Shown here: one piece after another, positions 1-7,994 of the stretch | Layout: each line of letters starts with the position of its first letter | Position numbering within the stretch: the first letter of the stretch is position 1 | Assembly: GCF_024171645.1 (NCBI RefSeq) | Contig: NZ_JALKAC010000006.1 | Location: 124,001 to 188,000 of the forward strand | Direction: 5' to 3' | DNA from: Flavobacterium sp. HSC-32F16 | Lineage (GTDB): Bacteria; Bacteroidota; Bacteroidia; Flavobacteriales; Flavobacteriaceae | DNA length: 64,000 bases | Translations under genes and position numbers: made by a program | The notes under the pieces: model-generated | What the model was told of the DNA's origin: nothing | Database searches by the model: none | Seen by the model: only the letters and a program-made list of their open reading frames with translations

Positions 1-2
1 TT

Positions 3-512
3 CAATATAAAATAGAAAATAACCTTCCAGATGATCTGCTGACGGAATTCACAACAGAAGAAACCGGAGATCAGGTTGTGGAAGAAGGCGTAATAGTACC
101 AATGATAGGAATTGAAAATTATCCTTATACGGTTTATTTCAATTTGTCAAATGAAACGCCTGAATTGTTAAAACCTGAAAATGAGGTACAACACCACCGA
201 GATGGATATTGTTTGAAAGTTGTGAATGGTAAAATTTATCTTTATACAATTCCGTATTTAAGAGATTTTACAGAAACAAGAATCGATACATTAAAGAAGT
301 ATAAACACGCTGCTATAGAACTGCCAAACGGCTGGTATGCAGTTACAATTTTGGCCGGATTAACCAAACAGCTTTTCGAAGTAGAAAACGTTTCGGGTGA
401 AACAGAAGTATTTGAAAGTATGGAGCCTACTTTTGAATTCATATTAAAACCTTCTTCGGAAAAACCAGATTATACGGCTGATTTTACGTATCCTTTTAAA
501 GTTGAAGCATAA
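3..512 (+). CDS. Hypothetical protein, 5' end cut by the window
   Basis: The reading frame is open from the first bases of the window, so the N-terminus lies upstream; a GTG at 78 is an internal codon rather than a convincing start. About 169 codons are visible. The protein is soluble, acidic and rich in aromatic residues, with no signal peptide or membrane segment in the visible part. A region near the middle (ELPNGWY) resembles small hypothetical or immunity-like proteins, but I cannot assign a family. It is followed closely by two more small genes on the same strand, so it probably belongs to a short operon of accessory proteins. The end at 512 is certain; function is unknown. Confidence 0.6.
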   Translation, partial: QYKIENNLPDDLLTEFTTEETGDQVVEEGVIVPMIGIENYPYTVYFNLSNETPELLKPENEVQHHRDGYCLKVVNGKIYLYTIPYLRDFTETRIDTLKKYKHAAIELPNGWYAVTILAGLTKQLFEVENVSGETEVFESMEPTFEFILKPSSEKPDYTADFTYPFKVEA

Positions 513-557
513 AAAAAAATCGAATTTATATTATTCGAAAAAGACATAAGAATAAAT

Positions 558-875
558 ATGAAAATGTACATTTTAGTTAAACAGGGTGTTCCAGATAAAT
601 TTGTTCCTGTAATAACGGCACACGCTTCTTTAGCATGTTTTAGAAAGTTTGAACAAAATGAGAATATGCAAAAGTGGATCAACGGAATATTCAAAAAAGT
701 GGTTTGTATCGTTTCTGAGAAAGAATTTGAGAATGCAAAAAATGAATCAGAAAACCTTGTATTGACAGAATCCGCATTAGAAAACAAAGAAGTTTGTATT
801 GCATTTGTACCACGCGAAGAATATTCTAAAATGTTTAAGTTTTTTAGAATGTGGACACCGCAGGATAATTTATAA
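558..875 (+). CDS. PTH2-like (peptidyl-tRNA hydrolase II fold) small protein
   Basis: A 105-residue protein that reads like the PTH2 fold: an N-terminal strand (KMYILVKQGV), then a helix carrying HASLACFRKF, which resembles the PTH2 pattern with HA followed by small residues, then W, a KKVV strand, and a C-terminal IAFVP...FFRMW. Bacterial stand-alone PTH2-like proteins of this size exist; true PTH2 releases peptide from peptidyl-tRNA, but I cannot tell whether the catalytic residues are kept, so enzymatic activity is uncertain. Its ATG lies 45 bp after the upstream stop, and only 2 bp separate it from the next gene, implying co-transcription. Confidence 0.6.
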   Translation: MKMYILVKQGVPDKFVPVITAHASLACFRKFEQNENMQKWINGIFKKVVCIVSEKEFENAKNESENLVLTESALENKEVCIAFVPREEYSKMFKFFRMWTPQDNL

Positions 876-877
876 GT

Positions 878-1531
878 ATGAAGAAACAGATAGCAATAGA
901 AGATCTTAAGCAAAATACCTTTTTCTGGAAATTTTATTTCTGCTGGTCAAGAGGTTATGATGAAAAGGAAGAAATAAATATTGATGAAGTTTTAGAAGTT
1001 GTAGAAACGGATGAAACTAAAGCTTACGAATGGGAATACTTGTTTTTTAATCAGGCTGATATAGAAGAAAATCCAAGATACATTGCAGAAAAGCTTACCG
1101 ATAATTTAAATTATGCGATTGAATTTCAGGAATATGAAATCAATTTTTTCCTGAATGATATTTATATAGGCAATTTAGGAGGACATTTTGAAGCGTGGTT
1201 TTTTACATTAGATGAATTACTGGCCTTTGAAAAATATCCTTTTTTGTTGCTGCTTTTTCTGCCTGTGACAGGAATACAAGAAAATCAGAAATCTATTTTA
1301 AAACCCATAATTACAAAACATTTGGAAGCGATTCCAAAATTTGAAACACAGTCTGAATATATTGCTGATTGTATTTTAAATGGTTTAATTATGGAATCTC
1401 CATTTCAGGAAACAGACGAAATTGGTTTAACCAATAATCAAAATCATAGCGTGAGAAATGTAAAAGCCTATCCGCGTTATAGAGAAGATGTGATAGAATT
1501 GAATAAGGTTTTGGCTTCTTTTAAAAAGTAG
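878..1531 (+). CDS. Hypothetical acidic protein, 217 aa
   Basis: A soluble acidic protein rich in Phe, Tyr and Trp with no signal peptide. The N-terminal half contains FFWKFYFCWSRGYDE and a later segment GGHFEAWFFTLDEL; a short hydrophobic run (about residues 121-130) is too short and too embedded to be a confident membrane span. I do not recognise the family. Some immunity proteins of polymorphic toxin systems look like this, and the two small preceding genes would fit, but no toxin is visible in the window. The start two bases after the preceding stop supports translational coupling. Confidence 0.55.
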   Translation: MKKQIAIEDLKQNTFFWKFYFCWSRGYDEKEEINIDEVLEVVETDETKAYEWEYLFFNQADIEENPRYIAEKLTDNLNYAIEFQEYEINFFLNDIYIGNLGGHFEAWFFTLDELLAFEKYPFLLLLFLPVTGIQENQKSILKPIITKHLEAIPKFETQSEYIADCILNGLIMESPFQETDEIGLTNNQNHSVRNVKAYPRYREDVIELNKVLASFKK

Positions 1532-1723
1532 ATTTTCAAAGTCCCGAAGGAGTGCATCATATTACAGCAGCGAATTTTAATCCGTTGTAAAAATATCGCC
1601 CACGTTTATAAAGTTCCATAGGAACGACTTCAACAAAAACCTTTGTATCTTTATTCTGAACTTTTGGATCTCAAAAAAAACTCCATTAAACTTTTATTAA
1701 CAAAAAGTAAGATTCCATTAGTT

Positions 1724-1731
1724 TATATTTG
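1724..1731 (+). promoter_or_regulatory. Candidate Bacteroidota -7 box (TATATTTG)
   Basis: TATATTTG fits the TANNTTTG consensus of Flavobacterium promoters and lies 35 bp before the ATG at 1766. No good TTG was found at the -33 position. It supports choosing the ATG at 1766 instead of an earlier in-frame start at 1643, which would place the box inside the coding region. Confidence 0.4.
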
Positions 1732-1765
1732 TAAGGCACAAATTAATCCTAAAGCGTTGCAGCTC

Positions 1766-2242
1766 ATGAAAATCAAGTCTTTTTTGTATATATTTCTTTT
1801 TGGCGTTTTTTCAATTTCAGCTTACAGCCAGAATGTGAAGCTTTTAAATATAGATCAGCTTAATGAAAGAATTAAAAACGGAAAAGACAGCACGTATGTG
1901 GTGAACTTCTGGGCAACGTGGTGTGCGCCATGTATTAAAGAACTGCCGCATTTTGAAAAACTAAGCACTGAACACAAATCAGAAAAACTAGCTGTTTTAT
2001 TGGTAAGTCTTGATTTTAAATCGAAACTCACTTCTAATGTAGTTCCGTTTGTGAAAAGAAAAAACCTGAAAAACGAAGTATTTCTTTTAAACGAAAGCAG
2101 TCCTCAGGAATTTATTGACCGCATCGATCCAAGCTGGTCAGGGAGTATTCCCGCAACACTTTTCATCAAAAATGATAAACGAAAATTTGTCGAAAGCGAA
2201 TTTACCTACGAACAATTATTAACTGAATATAAAAAACTGTAA
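1766..2242 (+). CDS. Exported thioredoxin-fold protein (TlpA/ResA-like)
   Basis: The open frame extends back to 1643, but the ATG at 1766 begins a clear signal peptide (MKIKSFLYIFLFGVFSIS, cleavage near AYSQ) and a -7 box sits just upstream, so I use it (158 aa). The mature part has a thioredoxin fold with the redox motif WCAPC preceded by VNFWATW, and the cis-proline region SIPATLF near the end, as in TlpA/ResA-type periplasmic thiol:disulfide proteins. Probable role: periplasmic disulfide reduction or metal-protein maturation. It is 14 bp upstream of a second exported thioredoxin-like gene, so the two are likely co-transcribed. Confidence 0.85.
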   Translation: MKIKSFLYIFLFGVFSISAYSQNVKLLNIDQLNERIKNGKDSTYVVNFWATWCAPCIKELPHFEKLSTEHKSEKLAVLLVSLDFKSKLTSNVVPFVKRKNLKNEVFLLNESSPQEFIDRIDPSWSGSIPATLFIKNDKRKFVESEFTYEQLLTEYKKL

Positions 2243-2256
2243 ACCCGCAAACCATT

Positions 2257-2871
2257 ATGAAAAAAATAATCTTATTACTGACATTGGCATTTTCTGCCTT
2301 TTTAGCTCAGGCACAAACAGGAACAACACTTAAAGCCGGAGATACTGCACCGGATTTTAAACTGAAAAATGTAGACAATAAAGAAGTTTCTTTTGGAAGT
2401 TTTCCAAAGGCAAAAGGTTATATTGTTGTTTTTACTTGTAATACATGTCCTTACGCTGTAGGCTACGAACAAAGAATTATCGATTTAGATAAAAAATTTA
2501 AACCACAAGGCTATCCAGTAATTGCAATTAATCCAAACGATCCGGAAGCTTCTACAGCAGATACTTTCAATAAAATGCAGGATTTGGCAAAAGAGAAAAA
2601 GTATCCTTTCCCGTATTTATTTGATGCTGGGCAAAAAATCACTGACGAATACGGTGCAAAACGCACCCCGCACGTTTTCATTGTTTCTAAAACTGCAAAA
2701 GGAAATGTAGTAGAATATGTTGGCGCTATCGACAACGATCCGGAAGGAAATAAAGCGGATAAAGTAAAATATGCCGAAGATGTAATTGCATCTTTAAAAA
2801 GCGGTCAAAAACCAGCTGTAACACAGACAAAAGAAATTGGCTGTACAGTTAAAAGAAAAGCAAAAGCTTAA
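2257..2871 (+). CDS. Exported thioredoxin/peroxiredoxin-like protein
   Basis: A 204-residue protein with a signal peptide (MKKIILLLTLAFSAFLAQAQ) followed by an AhpC/TSA-Redoxin-type domain: APDFKLKNVD at the start, then FTCNTCPY with a CxxC pair in the usual active-site position, and TPHVFIV as the cis-Pro segment. This is the PRX-like thioredoxin family protein common in Bacteroidota; substrates are not known. The last 30 residues form a Lys-rich tail with a further Cys. It follows the TlpA-like gene by 14 bp and is closed by the strong hairpin at 2893-2922. Confidence 0.85.
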   Translation: MKKIILLLTLAFSAFLAQAQTGTTLKAGDTAPDFKLKNVDNKEVSFGSFPKAKGYIVVFTCNTCPYAVGYEQRIIDLDKKFKPQGYPVIAINPNDPEASTADTFNKMQDLAKEKKYPFPYLFDAGQKITDEYGAKRTPHVFIVSKTAKGNVVEYVGAIDNDPEGNKADKVKYAEDVIASLKSGQKPAVTQTKEIGCTVKRKAKA

Positions 2872-2892
2872 TTACCAGAATTTAATTTGTTT

Positions 2893-2922
2893 AAAACGCC
2901 TCAAAATATGAGGCGTTTTTTT
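2893..2922. terminator. Bidirectional intrinsic terminator
   Basis: AAAACGCCTCA and TGAGGCGTTTT form an 11-bp stem around a short loop, with A- and T-runs on both sides. It separates convergent genes ending at 2871 (+) and 2921 (-). The same stem sequence is reused at 19188-19214 and 20084-20112. Confidence 0.9.
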
Positions 2923-3652
2923 ATGCAGTAATTTCGCTGAGTTTCTGTTCTTTCAGTTCTAATTCAGCAATAATTTGTCTTTTCATTATTGTCTGAATAT
3001 AATCTTTTACTTCAGCGTATGAAATATCATATTTACGTGGGATATCCTGTAGATGAATCGGGAAATCAGCCAGTAATTTATCGTAATAAATATCAAGTTC
3101 TTTTTCATTCGGCATTTCAAATTTCAACTTAATTTGAAATCTTCGCAGTAATGCCGTGTCAATACTGTTGTAAAAATTGGTAGCACAAATCAATAAACTG
3201 TCTGTTGGGAAATAATCTATAAGTTGAATAATCGTGTTTACTAAACGCCGCATTTCGGCAACATCTTTATCGTCGCTTTCACGGCTTTTTCCAATCTGGT
3301 CGAATTCATCCAGAAATAAAACCGCTTTTTCACGAATCGCTTTGTCGAAAATGGTTTTTACATTTTTAGAAGTTTCCCCAATTTTAGCATTGATTAAAGT
3401 GCTGAGGTTGATAATAACAATATTTTTATTTAAAGCCGTTGCAATGGCTTTTGCCGTTGTTGTTTTGCCACATCCCGAATGTCCGTGAAGCAGAATTTTA
3501 TTGTCAACTTTTAAATTGTACTTTTTTAATTCCTCAAGATATTTGTGCTCTTTTATGGTTTGAAGCAGGGCAGATTTATTCTCTTCGCTAAAAAGCAGAT
3601 CATCCAGCGCAATTTTTTCAGTATCGTTTACAACCAGTTCGTACAGATTCAT
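2921..3652 (-). CDS. AAA-family ATPase
   Basis: An AAA+ ATPase of about 243 residues. The ATG at 3652 is preferred; the longer frame would begin with TTG at 3673. Walker A is GHSGCGKT (about residues 57-64), Walker B VLFLDEFD (111-118), sensor 1 is CATN (Asn 159), and RR at 170-171 are candidate arginine fingers. There is one ATPase domain and no recognisable partner domain, similar to stand-alone SpoVK/FtsH-like AAA proteins. The substrate is unknown. It lies about 30 bp downstream of the yggS-like gene on the same strand and is probably its operon partner. Confidence 0.85.
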   Translation of the reverse strand: MNLYELVVNDTEKIALDDLLFSEENKSALLQTIKEHKYLEELKKYNLKVDNKILLHGHSGCGKTTTAKAIATALNKNIVIINLSTLINAKIGETSKNVKTIFDKAIREKAVLFLDEFDQIGKSRESDDKDVAEMRRLVNTIIQLIDYFPTDSLLICATNFYNSIDTALLRRFQIKLKFEMPNEKELDIYYDKLLADFPIHLQDIPRKYDISYAEVKDYIQTIMKRQIIAELELKEQKLSEITA

Positions 3653-3682
3653 TTGAGATTTTATTTGATGCAAAATTAAGTT

Positions 3683-4414
3683 TTATTCTGCAATATTTTC
3701 ATTCCAGATTTCTTTGCCTAAAAAACGATTTCCAAAGATAGAAGTTCCAATTCGCACCATGTTGGAACCTTCTGCAATAGCCAATTCTAAATCCTGAGAC
3801 ATTCCCATCGAAAGGTTTAAATTCGTTATTCCTTCAATTTTTGCTTCATAAACTTCATCTCTTATTTCTCTAAGCAAACGAAGCGACGGACGCATTTTTT
3901 CTTTCTCAACATCTAATAAACCAATCGTCATTAATCCTTTGATTTTTAAAGTATCATATTTCCTGATTTCTTTAATAAAAGAAACAACTTCTGAAGGTTG
4001 CAATCCAAATTTACTTTCTTCAAAAGAAGTGTTGACCTGAATAAAAACATCAAGATTTCGGTTTTCTTTTTGAAGTTGTTTGTGTAATTCTTCTGCCAGA
4101 CTTAATCGGTCAAGAGATTGAATACAGCTTACATATTTCAAAACATCTTTGACTTTGTTGGTTTGCAAATGACCAATAAAATGACGTTCGATTTTCAAAT
4201 CTTTTAGTTCCGAATCCTTATCCCGAAATTCCTGCATTTTATTTTCGCCAATCAAATATTCGCCTGCTTCAATTGCAATTCGTATTCTTTCGGCAGGAAC
4301 CGTTTTGGTTGCCAGTAATAACTGAACATCTGCAGTATCTCTTCCCGAAGCTTTACAAGCCTTTTCGATACGATCGTGAACCTGTTTCAAATTATAAATA
4401 ATCTCCTCTTTCAT
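3683..4414 (-). CDS. YggS/PLPBP-family pyridoxal phosphate homeostasis protein
   Basis: A 243-residue alanine-racemase-like TIM-barrel protein that binds pyridoxal 5'-phosphate and buffers vitamin B6 and amino-acid metabolism. Key features: LLATKT with the PLP-binding Lys (residue 37 from this start), IGENKMQEF, HFIGHLQTNK, IQSLDR, GLMTIG, LSMGMSQDLE and GSNMVRIG, all characteristic of the family. The ATG at 4414 is chosen; the longer frame begins with TTG at 4423. It is the first gene of a two-gene minus-strand unit with the AAA ATPase. Confidence 0.92.
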   Translation of the reverse strand: MKEEIIYNLKQVHDRIEKACKASGRDTADVQLLLATKTVPAERIRIAIEAGEYLIGENKMQEFRDKDSELKDLKIERHFIGHLQTNKVKDVLKYVSCIQSLDRLSLAEELHKQLQKENRNLDVFIQVNTSFEESKFGLQPSEVVSFIKEIRKYDTLKIKGLMTIGLLDVEKEKMRPSLRLLREIRDEVYEAKIEGITNLNLSMGMSQDLELAIAEGSNMVRIGTSIFGNRFLGKEIWNENIAE

Positions 4415-4475
4415 AATGAGCAAAGTTAGATGTAATATGGATTATAAAAAAGATCCAGTTTTTTCTATATAAAGT

Positions 4476-4503
4476 AGTCCAGATAAATAACATACTGGAC
4501 CAG
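4476..4503. promoter_or_regulatory. Inverted repeat AGTCCAG / CTGGACC in the divergent yggS-4599 spacer
   Basis: AGTCCAG (4476-4482) and CTGGACC (4495-4501) form an inverted repeat in the spacer upstream of yggS. The half-site TGGAC recurs at the mocR promoter (CTGGACT at 7424-7430, AGTCCA at 7463-7468). It could be a site for the PLP-dependent MocR regulator encoded at 7423, which would link it to PLP homeostasis, but this is inferred from short matches only. Confidence 0.3.
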
Positions 4504-4521
4504 AAAACGCCTGAAAATGAC

Positions 4522-4563
4522 AAAACTGGATTATTTAATGGTTAGGCATCCTGCCTAATTTTG
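4522..4563 (+). promoter_or_regulatory. Conserved promoter block with TTAGG/CCTAA operator
   Basis: AAAACTGGAT (4522-4531), then 10 nt, then the palindrome TTAGGCATCCTGCCTAA (4542-4558), whose right arm runs into the -7 box TAATTTTG (4556-4563). The same arrangement with identical spacing occurs in reverse at 9611-9652 in front of the protoglobin gene. An operator overlapping the -7 box suggests repression. The likely binder is the four-Cys MarR protein encoded at 5411. Confidence 0.7.
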
Positions 4564-4598
4564 TCTTGGCAATAAAGTCAAATTAAAATCAAATCAAA

Positions 4599-4826
4599 AT
4601 GAGCAAATCAATTTTTTATCATGCAGGTTGTCCAGTTTGCGTAAGCGCAGAACACGACATTTTAAATTTAGTTAAAGATGTTGAAGTAGTAAACATCGGA
4701 GAAGACAGATCCCGAATTGCTGAGGCTCAAAAGGCGGGTATAAAATCTGTTCCGGCTTTGGTAACGCCAAACGGAAATGTACTGCACATTAATTTTGGTG
4801 CTTCTATGGAAGAAGTGATCGGATAA
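4599..4826 (+). CDS. Small glutaredoxin/thioredoxin-like protein (CPVC)
   Basis: A 75-residue cytoplasmic protein with a glutaredoxin-like fold: IFYHAGCPVC with the CPVC active site at residues 11-14, VVNIGED, and the cis-Pro segment SVPALVT followed by a GGxG-like end. It probably performs thiol-disulfide chemistry. It is monocistronic, read from the conserved operator/promoter block at 4522-4563, and ends in a hairpin with T-run. The shared control region links it to the exported protoglobin at 9574. Confidence 0.8.
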   Translation: MSKSIFYHAGCPVCVSAEHDILNLVKDVEVVNIGEDRSRIAEAQKAGIKSVPALVTPNGNVLHINFGASMEEVIG

Positions 4827-4835
4827 ATATAAACA

Positions 4836-4864
4836 CCTCTTTGGAGTTTTCTTCGAAGAGGTTT
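4836..4864 (+). terminator. Hairpin terminator after the CPVC gene
   Basis: CCTCTT and AAGAGG arms around a T-rich loop, followed by TTTTG, directly after the stop at 4826. Confidence 0.55.
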
Positions 4865-4893
4865 TGTAAACATTGAATTAAAAAAAAGATTTT

Positions 4894-5033
4894 TTTAAAC
4901 ACGTAGAAACATAGATTTTTTTCTTTTATAAAGAGTACAAAAAGAAACTAGTTTCTAACACATAGCTATGTTTGTTTAAACAAGTGAAACGCCTTTTACT
5001 ACGCTTTAAAAACTATGTCTCTATGTGTTTAAA
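4894..5033. repeat. Long-range inverted repeat, family TTTAAACACATAGAAACATAG
   Basis: The left arm (4894-4914) and right arm (5013-5033) are 21-bp inverted copies with two mismatches, separated by about 98 bp. A related element occurs at 43614-43717. It fills the spacer between the CPVC gene and the DUF2024 gene. No gene is apparent inside. Confidence 0.7.
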
Positions 5034-5073
5034 TAACAACACAATAAATAAAAAATATAAATAAAAAAATAAG

Positions 5074-5337
5074 ATGAAAGTAGCAGTATGGGATACTTAT
5101 GTAACCCGAAAAGACGGTAAAATAATGCATTTTGATATTTTGGTAGATGAAAATACAGAAGATGCAAATCAGGTTTTTGAATATGGAAAGCAATACCTTA
5201 AAACAGTTTTACAGGAAGGTCAGCCTTTGACTTCAAAAGAATGCAGTTTTTGTCATATTGATAAAGCGCCTGCAGATATTGAAAATCAAATTCTTAAAAA
5301 CGGATTTTCGATAATTGAAATGGAAAACTGTTATTAA
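5074..5337 (+). CDS. DUF2024 family protein
   Basis: An 87-residue protein starting MKVAVWDTYVTRKDG, the characteristic N-terminus of the DUF2024 family of small cytoplasmic proteins of unknown function. Further family-like features are MHFDILV, a central helix (VFEYGKQYLKTV) and ECSFCHIDKAP, with a CxxC-H pattern that could bind metal, plus a conserved-looking C-terminal NGFSIIEM. It lies 73 bp upstream of the MarR gene, separated by a small hairpin. Confidence 0.8.
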   Translation: MKVAVWDTYVTRKDGKIMHFDILVDENTEDANQVFEYGKQYLKTVLQEGQPLTSKECSFCHIDKAPADIENQILKNGFSIIEMENCY

Positions 5338-5367
5338 TTTTTCGTTTAGAATTATTAAAACGATAGG

Positions 5368-5396
5368 CTGAAAGTGTGGGGACTTTCAGTCTATTT
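5368..5396 (+). terminator. Weak hairpin between DUF2024 and marR genes
   Basis: CTGAAAGT (5368-5375) pairs with ACTTTCAG (5382-5389), followed by TCTATTTTA. This is a candidate terminator or attenuator; the tail is only moderately T-rich. Confidence 0.45.
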
Positions 5397-5410
5397 TACT
5401 TGTTATAATT

Positions 5411-6016
5411 ATGAAAAACATCTTCAATCTAGAAACACAAAACAATAGTTTAGACGGAAAAATTACAGCTGGATTTGAACGTTTGTCTCAGGTATTCAGA
5501 GTTTTATTGTGGGAAAAAGCCAAAAAATATGATTTAAGTCCGATACAGATTCAGCTTTTGATATTTATAAAACATCATTCTAAAAATAAGGCAACGGTAA
5601 GTTATCTGGCAAAAGAATTCAATTTGGCAAAAGCCACGATCAGCGATACCATTAAAATTTTGGAACAAAAACTGTACATCACAAAAACTGTTAATGCAAA
5701 TGATTCCAGAAGTTCTACAATCGAACTCACGGCAAAAGGTTTAGAAATGGTTTTGGTAACCGAAGATTTTACAAATCCTTTATTTGATTTGGTAAAAACA
5801 GTACCCGAAAAGGAGAAATTGGTTTTGTGGAAAAATCTCAGTTCTGTAATTGAACAATTGCACTATTTACAAGTTATAAATGTTCAGAGTACGTGTCACA
5901 ATTGCGGTTATTTTGTACAGCAAAACGGAAATAAGTATTGCCGATTAATGGATATTCAATTAGAAACAAAAGATATCAGATTAGATTGTAGCGATCACAA
6001 ACCAGTTCGCTTATAA
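5411..6016 (+). CDS. MarR-family regulator with C-terminal four-cysteine cluster
   Basis: A 201-residue winged-helix protein. Residues about 20-150 follow the MarR pattern (DLSPIQIQLL, VSYLAKEFNLAKATISDTIKILEQK, then DSRSSTIELTAKG as wing). Beyond the usual MarR length there is a C-terminal extension with Cys 162, 165, 177 and 193 (C-x2-C-x11-C-x15-C), which looks like a metal or Fe-S site. This suggests a redox, NO or O2 sensor. It lies between two genes that share a palindromic operator (4542-4558 and 9616-9632), so it is the obvious local candidate for binding it. Its end overlaps the convergent mocR gene by 6 bp. Confidence 0.82.
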   Translation: MKNIFNLETQNNSLDGKITAGFERLSQVFRVLLWEKAKKYDLSPIQIQLLIFIKHHSKNKATVSYLAKEFNLAKATISDTIKILEQKLYITKTVNANDSRSSTIELTAKGLEMVLVTEDFTNPLFDLVKTVPEKEKLVLWKNLSSVIEQLHYLQVINVQSTCHNCGYFVQQNGNKYCRLMDIQLETKDIRLDCSDHKPVRL

Positions 6017-7423
6017 AAATTTTGAAAGTGCTTTAATTCCTTCTTCCATTTGCTCTTCTGTAAGCGAAGCATATCCTAATCTAAATCCATTTACTGGACT
6101 ACCAAAACTGAATTTTTCCGGAGTCATTAATTTGATTCCTTTAGAAAGCAATTCGGTACAGACTTTTTGGGTATCGACAATTTTATTTGGAACAATCCAA
6201 AATGCCAAGCCGCCTTCAGGTTTTATAAAAGTAATTTTGTCTTTTAAATGAAGTTTGCAGAGACTTTCAAAATGATCTCTTTTTGCTTTATAAATAAGAT
6301 TTGTTTTTTTGAGATGTCTTTTAATTTTACCTTCATTGATAAGATGCAGAACCGCTTCTTCCATAATATTATCACCCTGAACATCGATTATTTTTCTATG
6401 CTTTGCAATTTTTTCTATGTTTGGAATTGAAGTAGCCAAATAACCAATACGCAGAGCCGGAGCTACAATTTTACTTAAAGTGCCAATATAAATGTAGTTT
6501 TTAGCATTGCTGTAACTTGAAATCGGCAGAATTGGGCGTTGTCCGAAATGAAACTCATTATCATAATCATCTTCAATAATTGTAAATCCGTGTTGATTGG
6601 AAAGCTCAATAAGTTTCAATCTTTTTTTTAAGCTCATCGTAACCGTAGTTGGAAATTGATGATGGGGCGTAACGTAAATCGCTTTTATGGCTCTATTGTT
6701 TTTAAGATGATTTTCAACTTCTTCTAAATCTAAACCATCTCTGGTTACATTTACTGCCAGCAGACTGGCGCCGGCATTTTCAAAAGCTTCCCAAGCAGGT
6801 TTATATCCCGGATTTTCGATTATCACATAATCTCCTTTTGACAACAAACAATGCGCCGCGAGATACATTGCCATTTGGCTTCCTCTTGTTATACAGATTT
6901 CATCCAGAGAAACATTCATTCCTCTTTTAAAATTCAGCATTTGTACAATCGCTTTTCGAAATTCTACATTCCCCAGTTCATTGCTGTAACCCATAATCTG
7001 CCAGCGGGATTTTCTATTGAATATTTCGCGATAAGCACGTGCCAGATCGTTCATAGGAGCGAGGCGGCTGTCGGGAAGTCCGTCATCAAAAACAAGATGC
7101 GGTTTCTGGTTTTCGACTGCAATATTGACTTGTGTTTCAGCTTTTTTATTCGGGCTGATTTCAGGAAGAATATCGGCAATAAAAGTACCTTTCCGATCCA
7201 TTGTAATCAGCCAGCCTTCAGCAATCAAAACATCCAAAGCTTCAATTACCGTGTTTCGGTTCACATTTAATAGTCCAGCAAGTTGTCGGCTTCCGGGCAA
7301 AGCATTTCCGCTGGTTAATTTACCGGATTTTACCGCATTGATTATAGCATCAGCAATTTGCAGATAAAGCGCTTTGTCTGATTTTTTATCTAAATGAATT
7401 TCAAATTGCCATGGTCGTAACAT
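6011..7423 (-). CDS. MocR/PdxR-type GntR-aminotransferase regulator
   Basis: A 470-residue fusion of a GntR winged helix (about residues 12-80: ALYLQIADAI, LPGSRQLAGLLNVNRNTV) with a fold-type I aminotransferase-like domain. PLP-binding features are ENPGY, VTPHHQFPT, EDDYDNEF and the Schiff-base Lys 318 in IGTLSKIVAPALRIGYL. MocR proteins sense PLP or an amino compound and activate adjacent genes. It is divergently transcribed from the cupin-DapA pair, the usual target arrangement. Inverted TGGACT/AGTCCA half-sites lie in the 97-bp spacer. Confidence 0.9.
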   Translation of the reverse strand: MLRPWQFEIHLDKKSDKALYLQIADAIINAVKSGKLTSGNALPGSRQLAGLLNVNRNTVIEALDVLIAEGWLITMDRKGTFIADILPEISPNKKAETQVNIAVENQKPHLVFDDGLPDSRLAPMNDLARAYREIFNRKSRWQIMGYSNELGNVEFRKAIVQMLNFKRGMNVSLDEICITRGSQMAMYLAAHCLLSKGDYVIIENPGYKPAWEAFENAGASLLAVNVTRDGLDLEEVENHLKNNRAIKAIYVTPHHQFPTTVTMSLKKRLKLIELSNQHGFTIIEDDYDNEFHFGQRPILPISSYSNAKNYIYIGTLSKIVAPALRIGYLATSIPNIEKIAKHRKIIDVQGDNIMEEAVLHLINEGKIKRHLKKTNLIYKAKRDHFESLCKLHLKDKITFIKPEGGLAFWIVPNKIVDTQKVCTELLSKGIKLMTPEKFSFGSPVNGFRLGYASLTEEQMEEGIKALSKFL

Positions 7424-7485
7424 CTGGACTAGTTGTTTATATTAAAACTGTGTTATGTGTACAGTCCAAAGTTACAATATTTTTG
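7424..7485. promoter_or_regulatory. mocR-cupin divergent control region
   Basis: CTGGACT (7424-7430) and AGTCCA (7463-7468) are inverted half-sites; a -7-type box TATTTTTG (7478-7485, plus strand) follows before the cupin ATG at 7521. These are candidate MocR sites placed upstream of the activated promoter. Confidence 0.45.
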
Positions 7486-7520
7486 TCACGCAATACTGCA
7501 TTAACTAAAATATAATTAAC

Positions 7521-7982
7521 ATGGAAACGAAAGAAAAAAAATTCTCGTCTAAAGATTTTCACCAGACTTATGCAAGACCAAGTTTTGTAATGCCGGATAA
7601 ATTAATTCACAGAAATGTAGAAAATGCCGGAGAACACAATCAATTTTCTACAGAACGAAAACATCCGGTGTTTTTTGTCGATTTGCCAAGTAAAAATGTA
7701 AGTATGACCATTGGCGGACTACTTCCGGGACAGCTTACCAACCGACACAGACATACTTACGAAACACTCTTATATGTAATTGAAGGTTCTGGCTATACCG
7801 AAATTGAAGATCAAAAAGTAGAATGGAAAGCGGGAGATGCGGTTTATATTCCGGCCTGGACATGGCACAGACATCAAAACTTAAGCGATACTGAAAATGC
7901 AAAATATATCGCAACAGAAAATGCTCCTCAATTACAAAATTTAGGTGTAGCATTAAGAGAAGAAGAAGGCAGGGATTTATAA
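7521..7982 (+). CDS. Cupin-domain protein
   Basis: A 153-residue single-domain cupin. Motif 1: G70-x5-HRHTYE with metal ligands His 76, His 78 and Glu 81. Motif 2: G105 DAVYIPAWTWH with His 116. All four ligand positions are present, so it should bind a metal and could be a dioxygenase, isomerase or ligand sensor. The reaction cannot be assigned. It is 12 bp upstream of the DapA-family gene and divergent from mocR, so the two probably act on one metabolite that the MocR regulator senses. Confidence 0.82.
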   Translation: METKEKKFSSKDFHQTYARPSFVMPDKLIHRNVENAGEHNQFSTERKHPVFFVDLPSKNVSMTIGGLLPGQLTNRHRHTYETLLYVIEGSGYTEIEDQKVEWKAGDAVYIPAWTWHRHQNLSDTENAKYIATENAPQLQNLGVALREEEGRDL

Positions 7983-7994
7983 AACGGAAACCAG

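Noticed and set aside
470..913. Long antisense frame over the PTH2-like gene
   Set aside because: Opposite strand to three tightly spaced genes, low-complexity composition and no family resemblance.
1532..1642. Repeat-like sequence (GTCCCGAAGGAGTGCA ... GTTCCATAGGAACG)
   Set aside because: Resembles dispersed flavobacterial elements but has no second copy in this window, so it cannot be supported.
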